A stretch of 64,000 bases of DNA from positions 620,001 through 684,000 of the forward strand of contig CAWUHX010000140.1 of the NCBI GenBank assembly GCA_963922205.1. The letters are read 5' to 3'. The notes beneath the pieces are model-generated. The model was given only the letters and a program-made list of their open reading frames with translations. It was not told where the DNA came from and did not search any database. The stretch is from Romanomermis culicivorax. Its lineage: Eukaryota > Nematoda > Enoplea > Mermithida > Mermithidae. The position numbers and the translations under genes were made by a program. Each line of letters opens with the position of its first letter. Within the stretch, counting starts at the first letter, position 1. Shown one piece after another: positions 44,376 through 55,254 of the stretch.

Positions 44376-45194
44376 TGACGTCAAAAGGTATGATATACAC
44401 CACCACACACTTGGTGCTGACCTCAGGTAACTGAGTGCCATAGTCTCATATTGCAGTATGAACGTCAAAGGCGTTTCTGTGGCCTGCGGCCACAGAACCC
44501 CAATGGTAACACGAAGCGTTGCCATTGCAGACATCAGAATAGGATTGTAAAATTTCAATTCCAATACTGGAACATGAAACATTATCATTGCGGACATCAG
44601 TGGATAGGGCTCTGAGGCCAGTGACCCAACTACGGTAACAGGGAGTGTCACCATTGCTGACGTCAAAGGGATAGCTGAGTGTCAACTACACTACAGCAAT
44701 GACTGAGATGCAGTTGTTGCAGACATCAGATGTGGGGGTTTGTAAGGCCCACACATCTTCGAACAACAACACGTGGCATTGCCGTTGGGGACGTCAAGGG
44801 CTGAAGTCGGTAAACCAACCAGCCCTAGTGCAACAACAGGAACCTCTGCTGTTGCCGACATCAGAGAGACAGTGTCGAAAGATCACCGACCCACAGTAAC
44901 AACATGTTATGTTGCCATTGCTGACGTCAGGGGTAGAGCCAGTAGGGCTACCCACCCCTTAAAGCAACAGCAAGGGATGCAGCTGCTGCAGACACAGGGG
45001 GAGGATGCATAGAACCAGCAACTCCTGAATAACTACATGGTATGCAGCTATTGCTGACGTCAGAGGCATGACCTGGAGGGTCACGTACCTCAATGCAACA
45101 GCAGCATGTGAGTCAGTTGCGGACGTCAGAGGTAGGGTCTCCAGGACACACCACCTCATAACAACAACATGTGGTGTTGTAGTTGCTGACATCA
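44376..45194. repeat. 66-bp satellite with TGACGTCA-like cores
   Basis: The core TTGCNGACRTCAG recurs at about 44459, 44529, 44592, 44658, 44721, 44789, 44856, 44922, 44989, 45055, 45121 and 45187, with spacing of 63-70 bases and 66-67 in the last seven intervals. Two more cores precede at 44376 and 44418. Many units also hold CAACA…TGTTG inverted repeats just before the core. Units are diverged but the core is kept. It lies in the leader of element E. Confidence 0.85.
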
Positions 45195-45353
45195 GTGGTT
45201 ATGGTTTGTGAAATCATTACCACGTGCAACAACTCACAGAAATAGAGGAGAAAGACGACTGTACAGTAGGTGGATGAAATAATAATAATGACCTACTGAA
45301 GGGTTGCCAACTATAACGTATGTGTGGTTGCCAACTATAACTTCATTTCAATT

Positions 45354-46721
45354 TGGGACAATCACATTGATGGGAAGAAACCCATGCCATATTGATAAAA
45401 ATATGGCTGTGTCACTGTGAGTGACATGCTGTGACCCCATTGGGTGGCTCACTTATATATTCATTTCGGGAACCTAACCCAGCTGGTACTGACTACAGGA
45501 AAACCTATAGCCTACCTCGGAACTGTCCTGGAGTTCTGCTGTAGAATAATGGACAACCCCGCCTGGTCAGGGGTGGCAATCCATAGTCCTCATTCACTGG
45601 GAATGAAGGACAAAGCCATTCGTGGAAGGGCTTACTGTAGGGGACCCGATTGTAAATCTAAATCCCCTTTTTAGCCCTGACCCAAAGGGTTCAAGGGCTA
45701 CTCCACCTGAGGGGATTCTCAAGGGAAAACCAGCTTAGGTAGGATTCCCACAAATATACCCTCAACAACAGTAACTCCTGAGAAGACTCACCTAGTCCTC
45801 TTCTCAAATACTCGGTGTGGGGGTGATGGGTTCAAGGGTGTTCATGGATCAGGGGGAGGACGAGAGCAGGTACGACAATCTGATTTGGTTTCACCCGGGG
45901 GGTATGTATTGATGGGGATCAGCAAGGGACGCAAAATGTTCCTCGAGGGACGTGATGGGGTTTTCCTAAGCGAAGGGTGACGGGGTAACTCCTAGGTTCG
46001 GGATACAGTAAGTTAAATGCAGTGGAGGCACTGAAGGAATATGCAAATTTATTAATAAGTTGGTGGCGGATGTAGTAATATGTAAGTTTATAAAAATATA
46101 ACATTGACGGATGTGGAGACGCAGCTAAAAATGCAAGGGAACAATTAGGTCCAAGAATGAGTGCAAAACTAAAGAAACATACCCATCTAAAGGGCCTCGT
46201 AGACCTACAGTATGCCCTGGGTGGAGCTAACAACACCCAAGCTAACTTCTGCAGCGGAAGCCGCTGCAGAAGATGCCTATGATCACATAGACATTTTCCA
46301 ATTTGAATACATTAAGCATTGGGGCGAGTTTCACTCTCCATGCTAAACATATGAACGTCATTTAGATAGAATCTTCAAACTAGTCGTTTCATGTTGTGAA
46401 ACGTCACTAGTTTTTACTGATAAGAAGTGCACATTGTGCTCCAATTATAGCCATGAGCTCAGAGAGCTTATCTTTGGCGGAAATTCTAACTAACAGGTTA
46501 CATACCGTGGTCTACGTGCGCAACAGAAAAATGACAAATCATAGCGAAAATGAAAGTACAAAATGAAACGCAAAAAGTACACGCAGAAAATGCATGTAGA
46601 AATATAAAAATGAAACGCAAAAATAAAGTAAGTGACTGTAAAACAGAAAGTGGCGAAAAACATAACGCAAAAGCATGATGTGAATCACGTGACATTGGGC
46701 AGAATTCGTGGGCACGTGACA
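45354..46721 (-). repeat. Element E 5' LTR
   Basis: 1,368 bp, TGGGACAATC to CACGTGACA on the plus strand. It pairs with the split left copy. It keeps the empty element B target site (TATGCCCTGGG) at about 46212. On the minus strand the start TGTCACGTG includes a CACGTG box. Confidence 0.65.
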
Positions 46722-48540
46722 AGATACTGAGGCTATTGAAACATTAACATCGACCAGAAAGATGAAAGTTGCGGAAAATGGAACGAAACCAATTAGAGCT
46801 TATGGAGAGCCATAATATATGTAACACACTCGAGATAATGAGATGTAGCAAAAAATTGTTTTCCGTAATGATTCATTGGTCAATGTAACGAGAGTTGGAC
46901 ACGCTTATCGAGACAAAGGGGCAGTCGACTATCAGGACACAATTGTGAGCACGGTCAATTGACCCTTAAAACTTTCTTGAGTGAAAATTTGAAGTTTTTT
47001 CATATAGACACAAGATCAACTAAAACTTGGCATATACATTTGGCGCAAACATATCACAGTATCCGAATCGACGCTCCATGCGTAAAAACAGTTGCTGAGT
47101 CGATACAGTGTCTAACCCTTTCTTTCCCAGGGATGTTCAACAACATCAAATTTTTAATTGGCTGAAAAGTAGGCAGAGCTTGACTTTGACGAATGGCTAA
47201 TTTTATGTTTGGCAACATCAGTAGGAAGGATATATGGGTAACTGCTTTTTATCAACAGAATTTTCGTTTTCGAGCAATTCCGATTTTTGTCAGCCAAAGA
47301 TTTTGTTTTTTCTTCATTTCATTCAAAAAAGTTTTTTAAATCAAGTTTTTGGCTTTTGATTGTAATAAAATTCTGGGTTAGGTAATAAAATGTGCTGATT
47401 CTGATATTTCTTACTGTTAGATTAAATTTCACTTCAAACTATAGTACATGACTTTTTCATTTTGATGTCCTACAACATCAACAGGAAGTCATGACCTGAA
47501 TTTTCATTTTTTTATTTTCTCGATAGTATTGAATTCGTTTTTGTCTATGCAGCTTTTCTTTCAGATTTTAGTTATTTTATGATAGATTACTCTTGCAAGA
47601 TTGAACACAAAGTAGATTCAAGTAAAAATAGTTATCTGTCCTTCTAATTGAGAAATTACATTGAATAGATTGCTCGCTAGGAGAAGTGCATGATACCATT
47701 GAACCACACAAGCAAAAATATGCAAATTTACTATTCTTCAGTACGGTTAGAGTTGTTAGAATAAGCAGACAGGAACTATAGTTCGTTTTTTATTAAATGC
47801 TTCTAAATCGAAAATGGACAGAAATCAATTGTGTTGCCAAAATCGCGCACACAAAGCTTTCACAGGAAGATTTTTCAGTAAAAAATTATTAAAGGTTGAT
47901 TGCATAAGCTCACAAATTTTCAGCCTTACATGATGAATGGTTCAGCAGAAATTTATGATAATCTAAAATAGTACTTGCTTTTCACTGTTATAATTTGGGA
48001 GCATTTCGAGAAAAACGAACTATAAATGTTGTTTGTTGTCAATTTCGAATACGCCCTCAGGCCACTTCAACAACATCTATTTCCATTTTCTGATACTTTC
48101 CATTCTCAATGAACAAGTCTCTGTTGCTCAATTTTGTGATATTGCACCACTTGTCTGGAAAGTAGTTGGAATCGAATTTTCAGCACCCATCCAGTGATCA
48201 ATTTGATCACCTAATCTATCTCAATAGGCATCTATCTCACCTAATCTATCTCAATATCTCTCTGCTTCAAGGGAAAAATCATGTTTTACAATTTACTTTT
48301 CCAGGAGTGGATTATCAGCAATAAGGAAAATAGTACGTACAGACTAAAATCCAACTGATGCATTACATTTATGTAAGAAATACATACTGTGCACATAACA
48401 ATGTTGCATTTGAAAATTGGCGCAATTTTCAGTGGTGCTACAAATGAAATTAGGACATATGGCTACTACAAATCGCCATATGATGTTGCTAATCGAACTG
48501 CATGTTCATGCTTCTACAAGGTATATGCACAAAAGTATAT
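46722..48540. other. AT-rich flank with repeated palindrome
   Basis: No gene recognised. A GATGTTC-type palindrome (arms TTGATGTT and AACATCAA) occurs at 47131, 47461 and again at 48870. Confidence 0.5.
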
Positions 48541-48840
48541 AATTTTGCCTTCAAACATTTTTAATAAATTTTAATAAATTTTTTTAATAAATTTTTAATA
48601 AATAAAAAAGTATATAATTAAAAATAAACAAATCATTAAATATATAATTTTAATAAAAATAAAAATAAAATTTAATAATTTTTAATAAAAAAATAAATTA
48701 ATAATAAAATAAATAAATAAATAAAAAATAATTAAAAATTAATTAAATTTTAATAAATAAATTAAAATAAAATTTTTAATAGATTTAAAATTTTAATAAA
48801 TTAAATTTTAATAAAATTGATAAAAATTTAATATAATTTG
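48540..48840. repeat. TAATAAATTTT low-complexity tract
   Basis: About 300 bases almost entirely of A and T in AATAAATTTTTA-type runs. Confidence 0.85.
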
Positions 48841-49019
48841 GTCGAAAATATCAGAGTCTTTTATTCCCATTGATGTTCTACAACATCAAATGACCACTGG
48901 TCAGCAAAGGTGTTTTTCTTCAAACTTTTGATATTTTAATGTCAATATGAGTCCTGCAATCAATTTTTTGAATGGAAAAATTTTTCTCTTCACATTTCAT
49001 AACTCGGGAAAGAGATTGT

Positions 49020-49325
49020 GTGCCGGTTGGCTGAATGTACCATTTGGCCGAATGTACCTTTTGGCCGAACGCACGTGTTGGCCGAAGGTACCCTTTGGCC
49101 GAATAATGATGTAAATTCCCGTTTGGCCGAACCTATGGTATATTTTTCGTAATGATAAAAAAGTACCGTTTGGCCGACCGTATCTGTTGGCCGAACGTAC
49201 CTGTTGGCCGAACATATCATTTGGCCGAACAGTGATATTAATTCCCATTTGGCCGAATCTATGGTATGTTTCTTGTAATGAATAAAAAAGTACCGTTTGG
49301 CCGAATGTACCGCTTGACTGAATGA
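49020..49325. repeat. TTTGGCCGAA higher-order repeat
   Basis: At least eleven TTGGCCGAA-type units, with spacers of about 8-10 bases, form two larger units of about 128 bp (about 49037-49164 and 49165-49292), each ending in a CTATGGTAT…AATGA…AAAAAAGTACC segment. A partial third unit follows. Confidence 0.85.
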
Positions 49326-49581
49326 TATAAATTCTTCCTAGTTGAACATATTGTTTTCCTATAGTTGTTTAGTATGTGTCATCTTCATTTGGAAAGCATG
49401 TAATCAACCGATAACATGCAGTGTAGTTTTTAAGTAAACTTAATCTTTATGTGATAATCATCCTCAACCTCAGATCTCTCAGATTCATTGCCTGATGATC
49501 GAGGATTTACAATTGACAAGTCTAAAACAAGGCTTTTTATCAAACGAAAAACTTTATCATAAATGAACCACATTTGCAAAA

Positions 49582-49968
49582 TTATCCCAATAAATGAACT
49601 ACACATTGCAAAAAATACTGAATTTCTGGCAAAATTTGTTGAATCCCTCCACCAACCATAGCAGCTCGTTGACGTTGGAAATTAATTTTTGCTAATGAAA
49701 GCTGTTGATCAACGTGAACAAAAGGACGGTTTCGAGGTCTTTCGGCTGCTCCTGTTTTAAAATAATTTTTAAAAACAGGATGCAAGTACATAACTGCCAG
49801 AAATGTCTATATACCATTACCTGCTAAAAGTTGCTCCATCTGAATACTGCTGACATTAGACATTTGTTGCAACCAGTGCAGAAATGAATTCAGAGCAGGA
49901 TGGGGATGGCCAAAATTGTGATTAAGGCAGTTGTGCCAACCTTCTGCATGATTTGTTGTTGGAGGTCC
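49582..49968 (-). pseudogene. MULE-type transposase C-terminal exons (fragment)
   Basis: On the minus strand, the exon at 49821-49968 contains a TTNHAEGWHN motif followed by GHPHPALNSFL, which resembles the segment seen in MULE-like and FLYWCH-associated transposase proteins. It ends G|GTAATG at 49821/49820. A 69-nt intron (49752-49820, GT to AG) follows, and the exon at 49582-49751 resumes in frame with AAERPRNRP and an NFQRQRAA box. It ends at a stop at 49582. The 5' side is cut by the assembly gap. It may be a domesticated or dead transposase. The intron phase is consistent across the junction. Confidence 0.6.
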
Positions 49969-50068
49969 NNNNNNNNNNNNNNNNNNNNNNNNNNNNNNNN
50001 NNNNNNNNNNNNNNNNNNNNNNNNNNNNNNNNNNNNNNNNNNNNNNNNNNNNNNNNNNNNNNNNNNNN
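49969..50068. other. Assembly gap, 100 N
   Basis: Exactly 100 unknown bases, the usual placeholder for a gap of unknown length between contigs. Confidence 0.98.
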
Positions 50069-50080
50069 AATATATCTATT

Positions 50081-50105
50081 AAGCAGTGGTATCAACGCAG
50101 AGTAC
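50081..50105. other. SMART cDNA-amplification primer sequence
   Basis: AAGCAGTGGTATCAACGCAG followed by AGTAC, all 25 bases of the commonly used SMART oligo. It lies at the left end of the second contig, 12 bases after the gap, and is laboratory sequence, not genome. Confidence 0.95.
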
Positions 50106-50748
50106 TATTCCGATCCCAGCTGTTGCACCACTTTGGGAACACCCTGGTTCCGAGATGCGACGCCTGTCCAGGAGGAAACAACAGCTGGACGTCATGTTCA
50201 ACCTGAGCAATCGACAGCTGGCCGAGGACAAGAAACTTTTAAACAGCGATAAGAACAATTTAATGTATGTGCACGTCAGCGTGGAAGCAATCCGCCGTTT
50301 GGAACATTCTCCTATGATGGCGCAAATCAACACTGCGACCGCCGACGAATTTTATTTGGCAATTAGCAAAATGTTCGAGCAAACCATGCCGCGAGCTGTC
50401 GTCTTCTACTGGTTGCGAATGTGTCGACAACAGCGAGATGAAACGGCAATGGAATTCCTTAGCCGCTTACGAACTTTACAAGCGGAATGCAAATACAAAA
50501 ATTTTAATGCCGACATAGACCTCACTTATACGCTGGCTCAAAATTGTTATTCGCCGGAAGTACAAAAGCGGTTATTCTCATCGCCGATTGTCAGCCTCGA
50601 TGCTTTTATCAAAATCATGCAAGCTGTCGAAAATGTAGAAAGTTCCACTGCCATCATCCGCGGAGAAAAGCAAGTCAAGGCCGTGCGAGAGGACCAACGA
50701 CGCAATCGATCACCAACCCGATCAAAGGGAACATCATCCCCGGCTTGA
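50106..50748 (+). pseudogene. gag: Element F gag, second copy, 5'-truncated
   Basis: Same protein as 33929-34579 from its fourth codon on, so the F 5' LTR, primer site and start codon are absent. The apparent start runs through the SMART primer sequence and is false. Two amino-acid differences from the first copy: Thr to Ser near 50205 and Glu to Lys near 50497. It has the same terminal TGA. Confidence 0.85.
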
Positions 50749-50768
50749 GCAACGCGCAACTGCAGAGG

Positions 50769-50951
50769 CTGCGGATCCTCGCGACATGCTTACTGTCCGA
50801 CGAGTGCAAAGCAAGAGGTCAAAAGTGCAACAACTGCGGACGCATGGGACATTTCGGAAAATGGTGCGAACAACGTCCTTGTGAAAAATCAGCGTCGCGA
50901 TTTAACGAGTCAAAAGATCAAAACAAATTGGTGCGTCAGATCCACATGTGA
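50769..50951 (+). pseudogene. gag: Element F nucleocapsid, second copy
   Basis: Same C-x2-C-x4-H-x4-C knuckle and same frame change as at 34600-34782. Confidence 0.85.
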
Positions 50952-50957
50952 AGTATA

Positions 50958-51662
50958 GTGTCATCATCATCAAGGGCATACCAATGTACGTTCCATGTCA
51001 CGCATCCGAATGGCAAAGATTGTTACGTCAATGGCATTGTTGATTCCGGTGCTGAAGCCTCATTGGTTCCATACGGTGCTTTTAAAAAGTGGATCAATGG
51101 GCGCTTAGAACAATCGAACACGGAATTGTACAACTCCGATTGGTCCCATATCAGTGGTCTTCGCCGACAATTTATGGCGACCGTCGAGTACAATGATCCA
51201 AGGGCGAAGTTACCGTTACTCCTTTTGGATACAATCAAAACGGCAACGTGGGGCGTGTACGGGATCGAAGCTCTCCGTCTCGTAATCGACGGAAGCACCC
51301 GTTTGATCAATGCCATCCAAAATAATAATATCGCTGATGCTCCGAAAATTGCAATGACATCGGATGAGCATTGCGTCGCAGTGACAGTGGATGAGCACTG
51401 TGATAATAATACCACCATTCAAGTCCAAGCGATCAAACTGCTCCTGAAAATTGTTGATGAACTTCTAAAACTTGTCACGGACGGTTTTGGCAAATTTCCC
51501 AATTACGAACATTGGATTATATTGTCGCAGGATGCTTTACCAGTCGCTCGAGCTGCCCGTCCAGTACTGATTAGCCAACGCGCCGCAGTCGAGCTGAAAT
51601 CGAACAAATGGTCAAAGACGATATTTGGCAACAAGTCAACGGCCCGAGTCAATGGGCGTTGA
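50958..51662 (+). pseudogene. pro: Element F protease, second copy
   Basis: Identical translation to 34789-35493, including the VDSGAEAS active site. Confidence 0.8.
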
Positions 51663-52504
51663 ACCTCATTACGGTTCCAAAAGCTGACGGCAAAATTCGA
51701 ATTACGACTGACTTTTCACTGCTCAACAAATTCGTTATTCCCGATCATCATCCATTGCCGCGTATTGGCGATTTGTATTTACAACTTCAAGGTGTGACAA
51801 TTTTTTCGAAGCTCGATTTAGTGAAGGGGTATTTCCACATCCAGTTGGCACCCGAATCTCGCTTGCTTACGACAACAATTACGCTTTATGGTTTGTACCA
51901 ATACAAATGCTTGCTGATGGGATTGACTGATGCCGCGTCTGTATTTCAACGTCTGGTCTCACAAACATTGTTAGGCTGCGATGGTTGCATATCGTATCTC
52001 GACGATATATTGATATTTGGTTCAACATCAAATCAACACGACCATTGTTTACGAGTCATTTTACAAAGGTTGGCCAACAAGGATTTCCAATTGAACATTG
52101 CGAAATGCTGCTTTTCGGTTGACAACGTCCCGTTCCTCGGACACCAAATATCAGCGTCAGGAATCAAGCCGGATCCATCAAGCCTCGATGCGATTCAAAA
52201 AGTGCCAATTCAAAAATGGATCACTGATGTGCGAAGTTTCCTCGGTTCGATCAATTATTTACGCATATTCTTGCTGCATTTAGCCGACCACGCCGAACCA
52301 TTGCAACAATTGACCCGAACCTCAGAGCAATCAAAGTTAGAGTGGAATGACCAAAGCACCACGGCATTCCAAAAATTAAAGTCGTTACTTACGAACGATT
52401 TGCAATTGGCTTTTATGATCCCGATCGACCTACAATATTGGCAACTGAGGCCTCGAATATTGGTCTCGGAGCATGTTTATCCCAAATTAGCCATGGTCGC
52501 TTAA
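51608..52504 (+). pseudogene. pol: Element F reverse transcriptase, second copy
   Basis: As 35439-36335, with YLDD intact. Two replacements: Pro to Arg near 52052 and Gly to Cys near 52109. Confidence 0.88.
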
Positions 52505-52713
52505 TTCCGATTGCATTTGGGGGCAAGACATTGACAAATCAAGAATGTGCATACATGACCAATGAACACGAAGCTCTTGGTTGTGTATGGACATGCGAAC
52601 ATTTTGCGAAATTTTTATTGGGTCGTCGATTTATGCTTATTATCGACTACCAATCTCTTATCATGATATTGGCTCAAGCCGGCAACGGAAGAAAAGCGCA
52701 CAAATTCGATTGA
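52438..52713 (+). pseudogene. pol: Element F RNase H, second copy
   Basis: Identical to 36269-36544, with the same Asp-to-Glu change and the double TGA at the end. Confidence 0.85.
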
Positions 52714-52725
52714 TGATGAACTCAA

Positions 52726-54144
52726 TTGTCCGAATTTGATTATGAAATTCAACACCATCCTGGAGCAGACAACGTTATACCTGACATGCTGTCTCGGTTA
52801 CCACAACGGGAAACCATGGCAGGAGTCCGATTGATTCAGCTCGAAAATTTTTCGCTCAACAACATCTCGAAAGCAACGGTGAAAGACAAAGTTTTGCAGA
52901 AAGTGATCAAGTTAGTCCAATCGAACAGCTGGAACCCAAATCACTGCAAAATCGTCGAGTTAGCCACCTATTACGTTGTAGGAAAAGAGTTAGGGGTCGA
53001 ACAATCAATTTTATGGAATACCGGTCGAATTGTCATCCCAATTGGCCTTCGAAAATCATTATTGGCGAAGTCGCACAATGGACATCCCAGTATTGTTCGA
53101 GCAAAAGCGAAGTTACGTGAAACATATTGGTGGCCTGGAATTACCTCCGATATTGAAGAAACGATTCGACATTGTCAAGGATGTCAAGATTCCGCGAAAT
53201 CAAATCCGAAAACAAATATTCCAACCGATCCGCTGTCGTTACCTACAACGCCGTGGGAAAAGATAGCGATCGATGTTACCAGTCCATTTGCAATGACAAA
53301 TTATCAAAATCGATTCGCGATTGTAGTCGTCGATTACCTGTCTGGCTACCCTGAAGTGCGATTGTGTCCGGATCACCATGTTACAATGACAATCGAATTT
53401 TAGACTGAATTATTCGCTCGTTACGGCAATCCCTCGATTATTGTCTCCAACAATGGGCCTGAGTATAGATCAACTGCAATCAAAGAATTTTTGTCGAGCC
53501 CCGATATTTTGCACTATCAAACACCAGTTTACCATCCACAAGCCAACAGCAAGGTTGAAGTATTCAATCGATCATTGTAATTTCACGCTCAAAGGTTAGC
53601 CGCTTCACAAACACCTTTTCCAATGGGCATCACCGAACTATTAGGGCGATATCGAGCAGAACGTCCGGCACCCAATATATTGTCACCGGCGGAAATAATG
53701 TTTAATCGACGCCCACGATTAGCGTTCAAACCCCGAATCACCAAACAAGAAGCTGCCGGAATAAAAGAACCAGCAAAGAAAAAGAAGCTGAAGGGACGAC
53801 ACGTCCATTTTAAAGAAGAGGGAGTGCTGGAACTCGATCCGATTAATCAACGCCGAGCGCCGCTTTACAAAATTGGTGACCAAGTCCCCGTTAAAAGACC
53901 ATCGACCATGATACGCAAAGGACAATCCCCATATTCCGACGTCCTCACTGTTGTCAAAGTGTTGGGCGATTACATATTCGAACTATCTGATGGTAATACG
54001 TGGAGCGCTCGTCATATGCGGCCTTATTATCCACCAGCAACTATAAACTTACCGTTGAACACTGCCAAACCCGAAATCAAGCATCAACGTCGCTCTATGC
54101 AATCAACCTGTGACCGACTGCCCGGTCGATATTCTCCCCAATGA
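52726..54144 (+). pseudogene. pol: Element F integrase, second copy
   Basis: Same two stops (53401, 53578) and the same SNNG change as 36557-37975. One silent or near-silent base change was noticed near 53622. Confidence 0.87.
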
Positions 54145-54166
54145 AACAATATTAAAAAGGGGACAG

Positions 54167-54425
54167 TGATATGTACGCGTTATGTAAATTTGTGCAGTAT
54201 TTTTGCACGTACATAGCTTCCTTTATTAGCGTCACTTTTTCTCACCTGTTTTTGTGTTATGCAAATAGATGGCCTATATATAGTCCGGCCATCTTTGTCT
54301 TGGTCATTGTATCTTTTCGCCCTTCATTTATCATTAACTGTTTATTATTGTTGTCCGAATAAAGTATATTGATTACGATAGTTGGTCGCCAGTATTTGAA
54401 TTTGCATACTCGACCACACTTATCA
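54167..54425 (+). repeat. Element F 3' LTR, second copy
   Basis: Matches 37998-38256, preceded by the same purine tract. Confidence 0.9.
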
Positions 54426-55254
54426 GTTGGGCCGAACAATTCTCTTGTATTTGGACCTGAATCCATTCAGAGACATCAGCCACTGTCATCGTGACATAGG
54501 CAGCGCCCAGCAGTAGAATCTGAGACCCATTAGCTGCTATGGGGTGGGCCCTAGTCATTGTGAGCACAAAGTGGGGTAGTTGGACCGCCAACTTGTGATC
54601 CAGGAGCAAGAAAACTGCCCCTGTATCAATCAGGGCCTTGGCTTCCACCCAGTTGTTCAGAAGAACTCTGATATGAAGGGTCCTCATTTCAGTGGGGTAG
54701 AAGGCTGATACTACATGACCTGGATCAGGTGCAGTATCACCAAAACTCGACTCTGGCATATGGGTTTGCTTTGGGATCGGCAAACCGGTGTGTCGGAGTA
54801 AACCTACCAGAGCATAACCAACAGATGTTTCTGGATTGTTTCGAGGAGTGGGATTGACCTGTACAGTGAGCACATGATCTGATCGCTCTCCTGAGCTCTG
54901 AGTAGCCCCTAGTGATTCAACTTCTGTATCAGAAAGAGGTGGCACCTCCAACACAGGTGATGTAGGTGCATTGGAATCACTAGGCTCACCGAACGGGCCC
55001 TTCTTTAGTGTAACTGGAGAGTTTCCAGGCGGGGGTCGAGGGTTACTCGACCTTGACCTGGTCATTAAATGACAACTGGCCCGTCTGGAAGAGGTCTGTG
55101 TACCTCTGCTCGACCCAAGAGATGAGGCGACGGATGAAGCCTGCGAGGGCGGCTGAGAAACGGATGAAGTCCTTGATCTGTAAGAACCTATAAGACCTGT
55201 AAGAGGCCCTTGATAGTGAATGTGTGTTCTCCCACCAGGGTTCAATCTGATCAA
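54426..55254 (-). pseudogene. pro: Element E second protease, N-terminal half, second copy
   Basis: As 38257-39085, with one Arg-to-Gln change in the Ser-rich leader near 55141. Confidence 0.75.

Larger units (their letters stand above)
17267..46721 (-). mobile_element. Element E: large env-containing retroelement, interrupted by B and F
   Basis: Minus-strand retroelement bounded by two same-orientation copies of a TG…CA repeat: 17267-18128 plus 29089-29587 on the left and 45354-46721 on the right. Without the inserted B and F it would be about 13.7 kb. The order on its own strand is LTR, leader with 66-bp satellite, gag, env-like plus retropepsin, second retropepsin, RT, RNase H, integrase, LTR. 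The outer flanks (GAATT and AGATA) do not match, so the target duplication is lost or the ends are rearranged. The LTR assignment rests on position and TG…CA ends. I saw no convincing polypurine tract. Confidence 0.65.

Noticed and set aside
44240-45192. Several 60-110-codon frames in the 66-bp satellite
   Set aside because: The 66-bp period is a multiple of three, so frames stay open by repetition on both strands. No coding signature.
17262-46726. Target-site duplication for element E
   Set aside because: Flanks GAATT and AGATA do not match at any sensible length, so the LTR call stays moderate.
49020-49325. CRISPR-like array
   Set aside because: Repeats are short and degenerate, spacers are repeated rather than unique, and the context is eukaryotic.
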